Shown here piece by piece: positions 19,413 to 28,751 of a stretch of DNA of 39,696 nucleotides (position 1 is its first letter; every line of letters starts with the position of its first letter). The stretch comes from an uncultured Clostridia bacterium. Its GTDB lineage: Bacteria; Bacillota; Clostridia; TANB77; CAG-508. The stretch is from positions 1 through 39,696 of the forward strand of contig CASDJM010000012.1 in NCBI GenBank assembly GCA_949280815.1, in the 5' to 3' direction. The position numbers and the translations under genes are program-made. A model generated the notes under the pieces. It did no database searches and was not told the DNA's origin. It was given only the letters and a program-made list of their open reading frames with translations.

Positions 19413-19505
19413 TTTGCTCCCTCCTTGTATAATAAGTTTATAAAATAATCAAGAACTATTTTTACTTCTTGTTTTTCAAAGTATATCATATTGTAATTTA
19501 AATTT

Positions 19506-19916
19506 CTACTTTTTTCGTTCTGTTTTTACAATTTTATTTAATAGCGACTCTTGTAATACCTGTGAAAAATTAATTCCTATTTTTTCTGCCCTTTTGTTTA
19601 ACCATTCTGGTATTGTTAGTGTTTTCTTAACTGATTTTTTTGTTCCATATTTTTCGGTATATTGGTCAATATCTAATAAAAGTAATGTCTTAAATCCATT
19701 TCCCTCTAATTTGATTTGTTCTATTTGTGATGGTTTCGGTATTTCTTCTTCCTCTTCAATAGCTGTCAATATCCATCCTAATGCCGCATCTTGTGCCATT
19801 TCCATCGCTTCTTCTAAGTTGTCTCCTTGTGTTACACAACCTAATAAATCTGGTATTTCTACACTATATCCTCCATCTTCTTCATAATAAAAATTTGCTG
19901 GATAAACTAATTTCAT
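19506..19916 (-). CDS. hicB: HicB family antitoxin
   Basis: A 136-residue antitoxin. The N-terminal RNase H-like fold has YEEDGGYSVEIPDLLGCVTQGD and EEAMEMAQDA, the HicB core. The C-terminal part (KKTLTIPEWLNKRAEKIGINFSQVLQESL) looks like a ribbon-helix-helix DNA-binding domain. It should bind HicA and repress the pair. The ATG overlaps the hicA stop by four bases, so the two are translationally coupled. A dyad in the promoter upstream of hicA is its likely operator. Confidence 0.92.
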   Translation of the reverse strand: MKLVYPANFYYEEDGGYSVEIPDLLGCVTQGDNLEEAMEMAQDAALGWILTAIEEEEEIPKPSQIEQIKLEGNGFKTLLLLDIDQYTEKYGTKKSVKKTLTIPEWLNKRAEKIGINFSQVLQESLLNKIVKTERKK

Positions 19917-20119
19917 ACTTTACACTCCTTCACATTATCTTTTATTCCTGCTTGTTTTAATATTGAATTAGCTGTTGCCTTTTTCAATTCCTTACAATGT
20001 CTTGGCATCGTTACTTTTCCTTGCTTCGTTTTATGTTTATATTGATAATGTGAACCTACTGTTTTGTATAGATACCAACCATCTTTCCATAAAATTTTCT
20101 GCATTTGTTTAAATGTCAA
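19913..20119 (-). CDS. hicA: HicA family mRNA interferase toxin
   Basis: A 68-residue toxin with a double-stranded-RNA-binding-like fold that cleaves mRNA. The family core GWYLYKTVGSHYQYKH contains the catalytic His of the GSH motif, followed by KQGKVTMPRHCKELKKATANSILKQAG. The start is a TTG at 20119 with AAGG seven bases upstream; the ATG at 20104 lacks a ribosome site and would remove the first strand. The toxin comes first and the antitoxin second, as is usual for hicAB. Confidence 0.92.
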   Translation of the reverse strand: MTFKQMQKILWKDGWYLYKTVGSHYQYKHKTKQGKVTMPRHCKELKKATANSILKQAGIKDNVKECKV

Positions 20120-20137
20120 TTTATCGCCTTCTTTCTT

Positions 20138-20166
20138 ATTTTACTACGTGCTATACGTATTGTCAA
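20138..20166 (-). promoter_or_regulatory. hicAB promoter with internal dyad operator
   Basis: On the minus strand TTGACA (20166-20161), a 17-base spacer and TAAAAT (20143-20138). Within the spacer ACGT-GCTAT-ACGT (20146-20158) is a dyad, well placed for HicB to block polymerase. Confidence 0.75.
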
Positions 20167-20257
20167 TTGTTTTTTTATATTTTTTTGATTTTTGTTTAGA
20201 TTTAAGTTACTATTCACAGCTATTAATTTTTATATATAAATTTATTATATTTTTTAT

Positions 20258-20337
20258 AAAGTGACAATTCGGGGGGACCAACAAGATTACAAACTCTTCC
20301 TTTCGTTACAGTTTGTTCGTAGCCTGAGAGTCACTTT
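20258..20337. repeat. 80-base structured intergenic element
   Basis: AAAGTGAC and GTCACTTT close the element, an inner ACAAAC/GTTTGT stem lies in the middle, and GGGGGGACC follows the left arm. This G-run is unusual in so AT-rich a sequence. It could be an RNA or a REP relative. The stretch 20120-20612 holds no gene; besides this it has the hicAB promoter and repeat F. Confidence 0.5.
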
Positions 20338-20360
20338 AGAAAAAATACTAATAAATTTTG

Positions 20361-20384
20361 TTAGTACTTATTTTAGCTGTGAAT
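20361..20384. repeat. Dispersed intergenic repeat F, copy 1
   Basis: A 24-base sequence starting TTAGTACTTATTTTAGC that is identical to 32015-32038 and in the same orientation. Confidence 0.7.
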
Positions 20385-20612
20385 TGTAACAGATTTAAAA
20401 TTACAGTCTAATCCGACTAATAAAAAACAGCATTTTATTATATGGATATCTAAAACTGAACTACAACAATTTAAAACTTGACTAAAAAATAAGGATTCAT
20501 GCTTTCACTAAAGCTTAAAATCCCCCTAATAAATAAAACTCACTTATATTATACAAACAATCGAAAAAAGCTACAAGAATATTCAAAATCTTTTCATCGC
20601 AATTTTCGACAA

Positions 20613-21509
20613 TTAATTATCAAATTTCCATTTTGGCACATACTCTTCCTCATGTTCCCCAAGTTCTTGCACATAGCCATTTTCAATTTCTAATTCTTCT
20701 ATGTAATCCTGTATTTCTTTCCATTCTGCTTTTGTCAATTTTCGGTTTAAGTTTTCCACTTTTTTTGCCTTATAGGTAGGAAAATATTGAGCCATAACGC
20801 TAAGATATGTTTCATTTGGCAAATTCTCTTTTACCCATTTCAAAATTTTCTTACTATTAGCAATATGATTTGGCAAAACCAAATGCCTTATCATAACGCC
20901 TTTTTTCATCATTCCTTGTTGGTTTAATTTAGGCGCTCCTACTTGTCGAATCATTTCTTGAATGGCTTTTGTTGCTACAGCAAAATAATTATTAATCTTA
21001 GAATATTCTACTCCCAAACTATCTTCAGCATATTTTAAATCTGGCAAATAAATATCAATATAACCCTCTAATAACTTTAATGTTTCCATTTTTTCGTATG
21101 CATTTGTATTGTATATAATAGGAATAACAAGCCCTTTTTGTTTTGCTATTTTTATTGCTTCTATAATTTGCAACACATAACTAGTAGGTGTCACTAAATT
21201 AATATTTTCCACTTCTTTTTCTTGTTGCTTTAAAAATATGTCTGCTAATTCTTCTATAGTAATGTCTTTTCCTTTTCCTAATTGACTAATTTCATAATTT
21301 TGACAATAGATACAATTCAAATTACAATTTGAAAAAAAGACTGTTCCAGAGCCTTTTTCTCCACTAATACATGGTTCTTCAAAATCATGTATGCTATATA
21401 AAGCAATTCGCACTTTATCTGTTGCCTTGCATCTTCCTACTTTCCCTTTGTTTCGATTACTATGACACTCATGTGGACATACACTACATTTTTCTAATCC
21501 TTCTAACAT
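20613..21509 (-). CDS. Radical SAM protein, pyruvate formate-lyase activase-like
   Basis: A 298-residue radical SAM protein. An N-terminal Cys-rich block (CSVCPHECHSNRNKGKVGRC) is followed by HDFEEPCISGEKGSGTVFFS and the cluster motif CNLNCIYC (C62, C66, C69). The rest has YLPDLKYAEDS and the HLVLPNHIANS block. It matches the uncharacterised PflA-like family often annotated as pyruvate formate-lyase activating enzyme; a true glycyl-radical partner is not present in the window. I chose the ATG at 21509 behind GGGAG. The open frame extends to 21563, but that part is a REP. A family C REP ends 25 bases upstream. Confidence 0.82.
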   Translation of the reverse strand: MLEGLEKCSVCPHECHSNRNKGKVGRCKATDKVRIALYSIHDFEEPCISGEKGSGTVFFSNCNLNCIYCQNYEISQLGKGKDITIEELADIFLKQQEKEVENINLVTPTSYVLQIIEAIKIAKQKGLVIPIIYNTNAYEKMETLKLLEGYIDIYLPDLKYAEDSLGVEYSKINNYFAVATKAIQEMIRQVGAPKLNQQGMMKKGVMIRHLVLPNHIANSKKILKWVKENLPNETYLSVMAQYFPTYKAKKVENLNRKLTKAEWKEIQDYIEELEIENGYVQELGEHEEEYVPKWKFDN

Positions 21510-21534
21510 TTTATCTCCCATCATATTTTTAGGA

Positions 21535-21744
21535 ATGATTTTGGGGACGGAGAAAAAAATCATGATTTATTTTATCTATTTTTCAATGTTAATCTATATT
21601 ATTTTGTAGACCGAGGGAGTTATCCATAGAGAATTTACTTCGTAGTTGTGAGGCAAAAAATAATATAGATTAACATAGAAGATATTTTATTAATCTATGC
21701 CATGATTTTTTCCTCCATCCCCAAAATCACCGTCCCGAAAATCA
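21535..21744. repeat. Family C REP pair in BIME-like arrangement
   Basis: A REP at 21535-21563 (ATGATTTTGGGGACGGAG and its arm) faces an inverted, partly duplicated REP at 21702-21744. Between them ATGTTAATCTATATTATT (21585-21602) and its complement (21659-21676) form an 18-pair stem. The right REP supplies the TGA stop of the gene at 21742. The arrangement resembles bacterial interspersed mosaic elements. Confidence 0.8.
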
Positions 21745-22422
21745 TTTTATTTCATAAACTCTTTCTACATATAACTTTTCATTTTCTAACTTTAAAACAA
21801 TCTTTTTTCTGCTTAACTTGTCCAAATTATTTTTTACAATTTCTTTCACTTGGTCTTCTTCTGTACTATTAACCTTTCCAATCTCTTCTTCCTGTGTATT
21901 TCTAATAACAATAAAATCTTCTTCCTCATTTAATGTTTGTGAATAGTCTTCCAAATATTCTATTATTTCTACCTCATATCCATCTTGTGTTTTTTGAATT
22001 TCATTTAATAAAAAGGAATCTTCTAATTGGTCTAATCCCATGCCTATTGCGTAATACTTATCAATTTCTTCATTATAAATAATATATTCGGTTCCTTCTT
22101 TTGGAAATTCTTTTGTTAACTTTTCTCCAAATAATTCTTTTGCCTTTTCTTGAATTTGCTCATAAGAAAATTCATAATCTTCTAAGTTTTTCTTAACTAC
22201 TTCCCATAACCATGTATCTTCTGCTTGATTGATATCTTCAAAATTTGGTAAAGCTTGTTCTGTTATTTCCTTCCACATATAAATTCTTGTTATATAAGTT
22301 TCTATTTGACTGATTTCTTGTATACTAATGTTATTGCTATTACTGATAGCAATATTTTTGTATACAATCATCCCTATAAAAATGATTACTAAAATTATGA
22401 TAATGACAATTAACTTTTTCAT
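21742..22422 (-). CDS. Membrane-anchored protein of unknown function
   Basis: A 226-residue protein I do not recognise. One N-terminal hydrophobic segment (about residues 3-22, KLIVIIIILVIIFIGMIVY) anchors a mainly acidic, helical extracytoplasmic part, rich in Glu and Tyr, with no cysteines seen. It may be an anchored lipoprotein-like or secreted regulatory protein. I chose the ATG at 22422 because the ATG at 22434 abuts its AAGGA. The stop codon TGA falls inside a family C REP. Confidence 0.6.
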   Translation of the reverse strand: MKKLIVIIIILVIIFIGMIVYKNIAISNSNNISIQEISQIETYITRIYMWKEITEQALPNFEDINQAEDTWLWEVVKKNLEDYEFSYEQIQEKAKELFGEKLTKEFPKEGTEYIIYNEEIDKYYAIGMGLDQLEDSFLLNEIQKTQDGYEVEIIEYLEDYSQTLNEEEDFIVIRNTQEEEIGKVNSTEEDQVKEIVKNNLDKLSRKKIVLKLENEKLYVERVYEIK

Positions 22423-22486
22423 GATTAATCTCATTCCTTCCTAGTCACTAATATGATTGGAAAAGAATTGTTGCTTTTCAACTTTA

Positions 22487-22526
22487 TTCTATTATAGGAA
22501 AGCTTTCCAATCTTTCTATAATAGAA
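22487..22526. repeat. Long AT-rich hairpin
   Basis: TTCTATTATAGGAAAG and CTTTCTATAATAGAA form a stem of about 15 pairs with one bulge. It is preceded by GATTGGAAAAGAATTGTT, a relative of the family G arm at 25933. The 356-base gap 22423-22778 otherwise holds only the terminator at 22751. Confidence 0.55.
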
Positions 22527-22750
22527 ATACATTTTAGTATCTACTCTTTCACCGTTTTTTATTCTATCATATTTTAGCTTTTTCTTTCAAGGTTTTCAGT
22601 CTATTATTGTAAAATTGCAAAAAGTATTTTCTTGACTTGTTTGAGTATATGCAAATTTAAATTAGTTGTTGTAGCTTGCTACTTACAAATAACTTATGTT
22701 TAGGTACTCGTACTATGTATGAATCTTTTTTGGCAATTTAAAGGAAACGA

Positions 22751-22770
22751 GGTGCTGTATCAACAGCACC
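22751..22770 (-). terminator. Terminator after the small membrane protein gene
   Basis: GGTGCTGT, a four-base loop and ACAGCACC, eight bases past the stop at 22779. On the minus strand it runs into TCGTTTCCTTT, a weak T tract. Confidence 0.65.
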
Positions 22771-22778
22771 CCTATCAA

Positions 22779-22958
22779 CTAAGACTTAAATTTTATGTAT
22801 ACCAATGTAACAAATACTAACATTAACAGTATCATAAAAACTCCTGGGTTCATTGTCTGAATATAACAATACAATATCCCCCCTGACATACATAAAAGCC
22901 CAATAGTTATAATGTGGTATTTCTTTTTTTCCCAAAACTCTAATACTCTCTGTTCCAT
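22779..22958 (-). CDS. Small two-helix membrane protein
   Basis: A 59-residue protein of unknown function. A charged start (MEQRVLEFWEKKKYH) is followed by two hydrophobic segments (about 16-34 and 38-56) with a short turn, so both ends face the cytosol or are membrane-bound. The ATG at 22958 follows AAAGGAAG with suitable spacing; upstream codons run through a hairpin and are not used. It lies downstream of the two-component genes but in its own terminator-bounded unit. Confidence 0.55.
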   Translation of the reverse strand: MEQRVLEFWEKKKYHIITIGLLCMSGGILYCYIQTMNPGVFMILLMLVFVTLVYIKFKS

Positions 22959-22973
22959 AGTTGCTTCCTTTCC

Positions 22974-22991
22974 GTCCACATACCTGTGGAC
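22974..22991 (-). promoter_or_regulatory. Hairpin directly before a ribosome site
   Basis: GTCCACA-GGTA-TGTGGAC, a perfect seven-pair stem with a tetraloop, ends 15 bases before the ATG at 22958 and touches AAAGGAAG. It may act on translation or mRNA stability. Confidence 0.5.
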
Positions 22992-23070
22992 TATCCTTAC
23001 TAGAACCTCCTGTATCTACCTTATATTTTATCACATTTACATAAAATATGCAAATAATGCTAATACAAAA

Positions 23071-25111
23071 TCACCACTTCATAACCACCTTAAACAAATC
23101 TCCATCAATATGAATCGTAAACTCGCCACCTTGCAACTCTGTCAAACTCTTAGCAATCGATAATCCCAAGCCACTACCTTCTGTATATCTTGACTTATCT
23201 CCTCTCACAAATCTTTGCATTAGTTCATCACTACTAATATTCAACTTATCTTTAGAAATATTTTTAATGCTAATTTCTGTCTTACCTTTTTCTCTCTTCA
23301 TATCGATATAAACTCTTGAACCATCCAATGCATATTTCGTAACATTACTAAATAAATTCTCAATCACGCGATACATATATCGGTTATCTGCTTTTATTTT
23401 GATTTCTTCCTCTGGCATACTAGCTTCTATTTTCAAATTTTTTTCTTCCAATCGATCCTTAAACTCTCCTATACTCTGATGAATTAGCTCTTTCAAATTA
23501 ATCTCTTCAATATTTAGTTTTACATTACCAGAAGATACTTTCGAAGCTTCTACTAAATCTTCTGTTAGTTTCTTTAATCGATATGATTTCTTATCTAAAA
23601 TTTCAATATATTCTTTTATTTTTTCATTTGGAATTTCTTCCTTTTTCAATAAATCCACATAGTTAATAATAGAAGTCAATGGTGTTTTGATATCATGTGA
23701 TACATTAGTAATCAATTCTGTTTTTAGTCTTTCTGACTTTAAACTTTCCTCAATAGCATTTGAAAATCCACCTGCTATATCATTAATATAAACTGCCATT
23801 TCCTTTAAAATGCCTTCCAGTTCTTGATTATCTAAGTAGATATCTGTTTTCCCTTCATAAATCTTTTGCAATGCTTCTTTTATTTCATCTTGTTGTCTAT
23901 TATATTTCCTTAATCGATAAAATACCCAAAGCCAAAATACGCCTAATAGAATCAAACTAATTCCAGTTCCTATCATACTTGCTAAAACAATACTAATAAC
24001 AACAAATCCCCAATAATACCAAAAAACTTTTTTACTAGAAGAAGTTTTTCTGTCTATCTCACTTATACATTTCTTTGTTTTATGATAAAACCATCTTATG
24101 ATTTTATAACTTAGAAAACTCTTCCAAAATGTTTTTGCCTTTATTCTTTTTATTGTAGTAACGCCCCATAAAGCACATGCTATATAACCAATCAAATAAG
24201 CTATCATATATAAAGTTACTACTACATAGTGATACATATCAAAAAAATTTGTTATAATACTTAGTGCTATTGCTAAAAAACTAAAACATATCATGCTGAT
24301 TATTTCATAAGGTATTTGATCCATCGCATTTAAGCTAATTCCCTCTTCATCTTGTTTATATCCAATCGCCCAAAAAAGGTAAATCGCAATGATAACCAAT
24401 AAAACCAAGCTCATCAAACAGCTATAGATTGGTAATTGCTTATGTTGTAACATAAAATCATACATATTTTTATTGAATAAAAAGTTAGTTGCCTGTGCCG
24501 TTTTATCCTCTTCATAAGAACTATAAATATCATAATCTCCAAATTCTTTTACTTTTTGCAAATGATTACTACCATAACTAGAATTGCGATAAGCATAATT
24601 ATATTTTATATTATCTTCATTGATATAAGTTAAATTAGTTTCTATTTTACCATTTACAAAATTCCAATATATGTTCTGATTGTTCATGTTGTCCTTTACT
24701 TCTTGATAATTGTTACTTTTTATATTAGTAAACATCTTCCCGTGTCTCTCTGTCAATAATTACATAGTTGATATAAGCTCCAATTCCATTACTATAATTA
24801 TAACTACTTTGATTATTGGAATAATAATAAGTATTACCTTGTGAATCTTCTAATTCTATAAAATTATAAGATTGTTCTACAAAATCATCAGGTTGTTCAA
24901 TATTTTGACACTGAGCTATTTTACGAATAAAAAAATACAAATAATTATTAGCAAAATTCTCTGTTTGTGAATACAGTGTCTCTCCTTCTGTATTTTCAAA
25001 TTCACTTAAAAATGCCATATGGAATATGCTAAGCCCTAATATAGCCACTAATATTGGTATCAAAATATAACACAAAATCTTTAACAAACTTGAATTTCTT
25101 GCTTTTTCCAT
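23071..25111 (-). CDS. Sensor histidine kinase needing +1 shift at a CGG codon
   Basis: A 679-residue membrane kinase. Residues 10-32 are the first membrane segment, followed by an extracellular part to about 215. CGG codon 124 (24742-24740) in IDRET-CGG must be read +1 to continue as GKMFTNIKSNNYQEVKDN. Without it translation ends four codons later. Several more membrane segments (about 220-400) precede a HisKA domain with ITNVSHDIKTPLTS, and a HATPase domain with ENLFSNVTKYAL and GSGLGLSIAKS. The ATG at 25111 follows AAGGAGG. The span is 680 codons plus one base. The partner regulator is upstream at 25217, with a REP between them. Confidence 0.85.
24740..24742 (-). other. CGG +1 frameshift site in the histidine kinase gene (codon 124)
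   Basis: The 0-frame reads GAG ACA CGG GAA GAT GTT TAC TAA. Dropping the C gives ACA GGG AAG ATG TTT and joins the long downstream frame that holds all catalytic domains. Confidence 0.85.
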
Positions 25112-25125
25112 TTCTACCTCCTTCA

Positions 25126-25156
25126 TGGCGAGTTTGGGACAGGCACAGACTCGCCA
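25126..25156. repeat. REP palindrome, family B, copy 2
   Basis: Identical to 4311-4341. It lies between the response regulator and the histidine kinase, ending 14 bases before the kinase start and right before its AAGGAGG. Confidence 0.9.
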
Positions 25157-25216
25157 TTTCTCCAAAATGTGCCAAAAAGATTCGTCTCTAATGGCAATTC
25201 CCTGTCTTTCAAATTA

Positions 25217-25915
25217 TTAATTTATATTTTCTATTTTATAGCCAACTCCCCAAATTACTTTTAGGTATTTTGGCTCCTTCGGATTAATTTCTATCTTTTC
25301 TCGAATGTGTCTAATGTGAACGGCAATAATATTTTCTGCCCCAAAGCCTTCTTCCCTCCATACATTCTCATAAATTTCTGGAATGGAATACACCTTACCT
25401 TTATTTTCTAATAAAAACTTTAAAATATTGAATTCTGTTGCTGTCAATTTAACTTTTTTTCCATCTACTGTTGCGATTTTGGTTTCATCGTTGATTACTA
25501 ATTCACCAGTTTGATAGATTTTACTATTATTTTTATTTTCTAATGAACCTAAACTTACATATCTTCTTAAATTGGAATTGACTCTAGCAATTAATTCTAA
25601 TGGATTAAATGGCTTCGTGATATAGTCATCTGCTCCTGAATTCAATCCTCCTATTTTATCATAGTCTTCTGATTTGGCTGATAGTAAAATGACTGGTATA
25701 CTTTTATTTTCTCTAATTTCTTCTAATGTTTCGATGCCATCTTTCTCTGGCATCATAATATCTAATATGAGCAGATGAATTTCGTTTTCTTGTACGATTT
25801 TTAGTGCTTGATTTCCATTATATGCTTTTAATATGTTGTAACCTTCTTTTTTCAAATAAATTTCAATGGCTCCTACAATTTCTTTATCATCATCAACAAC
25901 TAATACATTATACAT
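25217..25915 (-). CDS. OmpR/PhoB-family response regulator
   Basis: A 232-residue two-component regulator. The receiver domain (residues 1-115) has the acidic pair VVDDD, the phosphoacceptor in LLILDIMMPEKDG, and the Lys in YITKPFNPLEL. The C-terminal winged helix (about 135-230) has VKLTATEFNILKFLLENKGKV and the recognition-helix region ending HIRHIREKIE. The ATG at 25915 follows GGAGGAGAG. It should be phosphorylated by the kinase encoded next. The target genes are unknown. Confidence 0.95.
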   Translation of the reverse strand: MYNVLVVDDDKEIVGAIEIYLKKEGYNILKAYNGNQALKIVQENEIHLLILDIMMPEKDGIETLEEIRENKSIPVILLSAKSEDYDKIGGLNSGADDYITKPFNPLELIARVNSNLRRYVSLGSLENKNNSKIYQTGELVINDETKIATVDGKKVKLTATEFNILKFLLENKGKVYSIPEIYENVWREEGFGAENIIAVHIRHIREKIEINPKEPKYLKVIWGVGYKIENIN

Positions 25916-25932
25916 TCTACTTCTCTCCTCCA

Positions 25933-26054
25933 GTTTGGAAAAGAATTGTTATTTGGCTAAGCGCACAAGTTTTCAATTTATGAGGCGTACAATGGTACGT
26001 TGATTAAATTGAAAGCGAAATGCAACAACGCCAAATGATAATTATTTTTCAAAC
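25933..26054. repeat. 122-base cruciform element, family G
   Basis: GTTTGGAAAAGAATTGTT with TATTTGGC at the left and GCCAAATGATAATTATTTTTC at the right form the outer arms. Inside are a TTCAATTTA/TAAATTGAA stem and a CGTAC-AATG-GTACG tip. It sits in the leader of the two-component operon. The structure looks like a MITE or a structured RNA leader. Confidence 0.6.
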
Positions 26055-26094
26055 TTTTCCCTTTTCCTCTTAAGTATATCACAAACTTTATGAA

Positions 26095-26124
26095 TAAAAA
26101 ATAGAGAAAATATTAATTTTCTCT
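26095..26124 (-). terminator. Terminator of the amidase gene
   Basis: AGAGAAAAT and ATTTTCTCT form a nine-pair stem, followed on the minus strand by ATTTTTTATTC. It begins at the stop codon of the amidase gene. Confidence 0.75.
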
Positions 26125-26618
26125 TAAACACCTACTTTTTCAATATGAATCCATCTAATTTTTTGGAAATTGTACTCTGAAATTGATTTATCAAAACTAT
26201 CCCATGTATGAGAAGCAATTTTGATGCCTCTCAGAGTGAATTTATTTTCAATCTTAACAATCACTAAAGTATGACCAAACTGCACTCCATCAAAAGACAA
26301 CTGGGCAATATCTCCTACCTCTATTTTATTTTGCATTGTTTCAACTGCTTGTGGTCCAATGCCTTTATTACTCGTCAAAAATTGATGCAAGTATTCAACG
26401 CTACTCCATGATGGTGATTTATTATTTCCATTTATATAATACCATCCTAAGTCTCTTGTGTAATTCATTTTTTGACTTCCTGCATAAATACATTGGGAAG
26501 CAAAACTGGTACAATCTCCTCCTACACTGTCAAAGTTATAGTATTTTGGATTTCGTGAAAGAGCCCATTTCTGTGCATAATTTACGACTTCTAGTCTGTT
26601 GTATGGAATATATTTCAT
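26124..26618 (-). CDS. Putative amidase-domain protein
   Basis: A 164-residue protein matching the putative amidase domain (amidase_6) found in Gram-positive cell-wall and sporulation proteins. The Cys-containing motif GGDCTSFASQCIYAG (from residue 33) and a later GHTLVIV with the His are the likely NlpC/P60-like catalytic residues, plus YINGNNKSPSW between. No signal peptide is visible, so it may act inside the cell, in the mother cell, or be released by lysis. The ATG at 26618 follows AAAGGAGG. It is the last gene before a terminator and stands alone. Confidence 0.78.
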   Translation of the reverse strand: MKYIPYNRLEVVNYAQKWALSRNPKYYNFDSVGGDCTSFASQCIYAGSQKMNYTRDLGWYYINGNNKSPSWSSVEYLHQFLTSNKGIGPQAVETMQNKIEVGDIAQLSFDGVQFGHTLVIVKIENKFTLRGIKIASHTWDSFDKSISEYNFQKIRWIHIEKVGV

Positions 26619-26721
26619 CGCGGATTCCTCCTTTAATTAAATATATTCTCTTTCTTCAATCTAATACCAATCTACCAATTTGCTTTTATAATTATACGAA
26701 AGCAAAAAAGAAAAAGCAACT

Positions 26722-28048
26722 CTATGCTGTTTCTTTTTCATCTCGTTTATCAGGTATTTGTCTTTTCTTTTTTACCATTGGTTTACGTGTTGTTCTTTCT
26801 TTGTTAATAACTGTGTCTGGACCTTCCCTATTTATAACGGTATCCTTCGTTATTGTACATTTTTCGATATTTGGATTAGAAGGTATTTCATACATAATAT
26901 CTCTCATAATCTCTTCTATAATCGAGCGAAGTCCTCTTGCTCCTGTCTTTCTTTCAATTGCTTTTTCTACAATTGCCTCAATAGCCTCTTGTTCAAAGCA
27001 CAATTCAACATCATCAATTTGGAATAACTTTTGATACTGTTTTACCAATGCATTTTTAGGTTCTACCAATATCTTAACCAAAGCTTCTTTATCCAATTCT
27101 TTTAAAGTTGCAATAATTGGTAATCTACCTATAAACTCTGGTATCAATCCAAATTTTAATAAATCTTGCGGTAATAATTCTTGAAAAATCTCATATTGTT
27201 TTATCTCTTTTTTGCTCTTAATTTGACTTCCAAATCCAATCGCCTTTTCTCCAGTTCTATCTTTTATGATGTCTTCTAATCCTTCAAAAGCTCCTCCACA
27301 AATAATTAATATATTTTCTGTATTAATTTGAAGTAACTCTTGATTTGGATGTTTTCTTCCTCCTTGTGGTGGAACAGATGCAATAGTTCCTTCGATAATT
27401 TTCAATAATGCTTGTTGTACACCTTCTCCGACTTACATCTCTTGTGATTGATGGATTTTCTGATTTTCTAGTTATTTTATCAATTTCATCAATATAAATA
27501 ATTCCCTTTTCTGCTTTTTCAATATCACCATCTGCTGCTTGAATCAACTTTAATAAGATGTTTTCCACATCTTCTCCTACATATCCTGCTTCTGTTAGAG
27601 TTGTAGCATCTGCTATTGCAAATGGTACATTTAATATTTTGGCTAACGTTCTTGCTAATAAAGTCTTTCCACAACCAGTTGGTCCTAAAAGCAAAATGTT
27701 ACTTTTTTGAATCTCCACATCATCTTTAGAAGCATTTTCCTCATGAGCAACTCTTTTATAATGATTATATACAGCCACTGATAAAGTCTTTTTCGCTTCT
27801 TCTTGCCCTATCACATAATCATCTAATACTTGTTTAATTTCCTTTGGACTTGGAATATTATTTAATTCATTTAATGTATATCCTGCTTTTTCATCATCAT
27901 ATAATTCTGATTCTATGATACTCGTACAAAGCTCTACACATTCATCACAAATATATACTCCTGGTCCAGCTACTATTTTCCTAACATTTTCTTGTGCTTT
28001 TCCACAAAAAGAGCATCTTACACTTTTTGGTATATCATTTTTCGCCAT
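26722..28048 (-). CDS. clpX: ClpX ATPase subunit, needing +1 shift at a CGG codon
   Basis: A 441-residue AAA+ unfoldase that feeds ClpP. The zinc-binding domain has C12, C15, C34 and C37. Walker A is GPTGCGKT, the pore loop GYVGEDVEN, Walker [10 protein letters not shown], and sensor 2 [11 protein letters not shown] codon 207 (27430-27428) lies in [12 protein letters not shown]. Skipping the C gives [15 protein letters not shown], exactly the ClpX family sequence with the conserved Gly. The 0-frame ends about 35 codons later, before the second half of the ATPase. The span is 442 codons plus one base. It lies 16 bases behind clpP. ClpX works for protein turnover and sporulation. Confidence 0.92.
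27428..27430 (-). other. CGG +1 frameshift site in clpX (codon 207)
   Basis: The 0-frame reads GTA AGT CGG AGA AGG TGT. Dropping the C gives GTA AGT GGA GAA GGT, V-S-G-E-G, the invariant ClpX sequence. Confidence 0.9.
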
Positions 28049-28064
28049 TTTCTATTTTCCCTTT

Positions 28065-28670
28065 CTATTTTCTCTTATCCATAATTCCATCTATCAAGCC
28101 ATATTTCAAAGCTTCTTCTGCTGTCATGTAATTATCTCTTTCTGTATCTCTTTGGATTGTTTCTATACTTTGACCAGTTCTATCACTTAAGAATTTATTT
28201 AATTTTTCTCTCGTTTTTACTAAGTGGTCTGCATGAATTTTTACTTCTGTTGCTTGCCCTGAAATTCCGCCACCACCGATTAATGGTTGATGAATTAAAA
28301 TTTCTGCATTTGGCGTAGCAAATCTTTTTCCTTTTTCACCAGCTGATAGAAGTGCTGCTCCCATACTCGCTGCCATTCCTACACATATGGTAGATACAGG
28401 ACATTTAATATAATTCATAGTATCAATAATTCCCATTCCATCTGTTATAGAACCACCTGGTGAATTAATATATAAATTGATATCTTTATCTGGATCCTCT
28501 GATTCTAAGAATAATAATTGTGCAATAATTAAACTAGATGTAGTTGGATTTACATCTTCTCCTAAAAATATAATTCTATCTTTTAATAGTCTCGAGAAAA
28601 TATCATAAGACCTTTCTCCTTTACTTGTTTGCTCAACTACATATGGTACTAAACTATTCTTTTCTAACAT
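28065..28670 (-). CDS. clpP: ATP-dependent Clp protease proteolytic subunit
   Basis: A 201-residue serine protease forming the tetradecameric chamber served by ClpX. The triad is Ser102 in GMAASMGA, His127 in LIHQPL, and the Asp in FLSDRTGQS. The N-terminus [24 protein letters not shown] is standard, and the ATG at 28670 is preceded by AAGGAGG. It lies between tig and clpX in the conserved tig-clpP-clpX order. Confidence 0.97.
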   Translation of the reverse strand: MLEKNSLVPYVVEQTSKGERSYDIFSRLLKDRIIFLGEDVNPTTSSLIIAQLLFLESEDPDKDINLYINSPGGSITDGMGIIDTMNYIKCPVSTICVGMAASMGAALLSAGEKGKRFATPNAEILIHQPLIGGGGISGQATEVKIHADHLVKTREKLNKFLSDRTGQSIETIQRDTERDNYMTAEEALKYGLIDGIMDKRK

Positions 28671-28751
28671 AATTTTCCTCCTTATTCTTTCCTAATAAAA
28701 TAGATTAAACTATTTCTGCATTAAATATATTTCTATATTTTAATGATAAAA

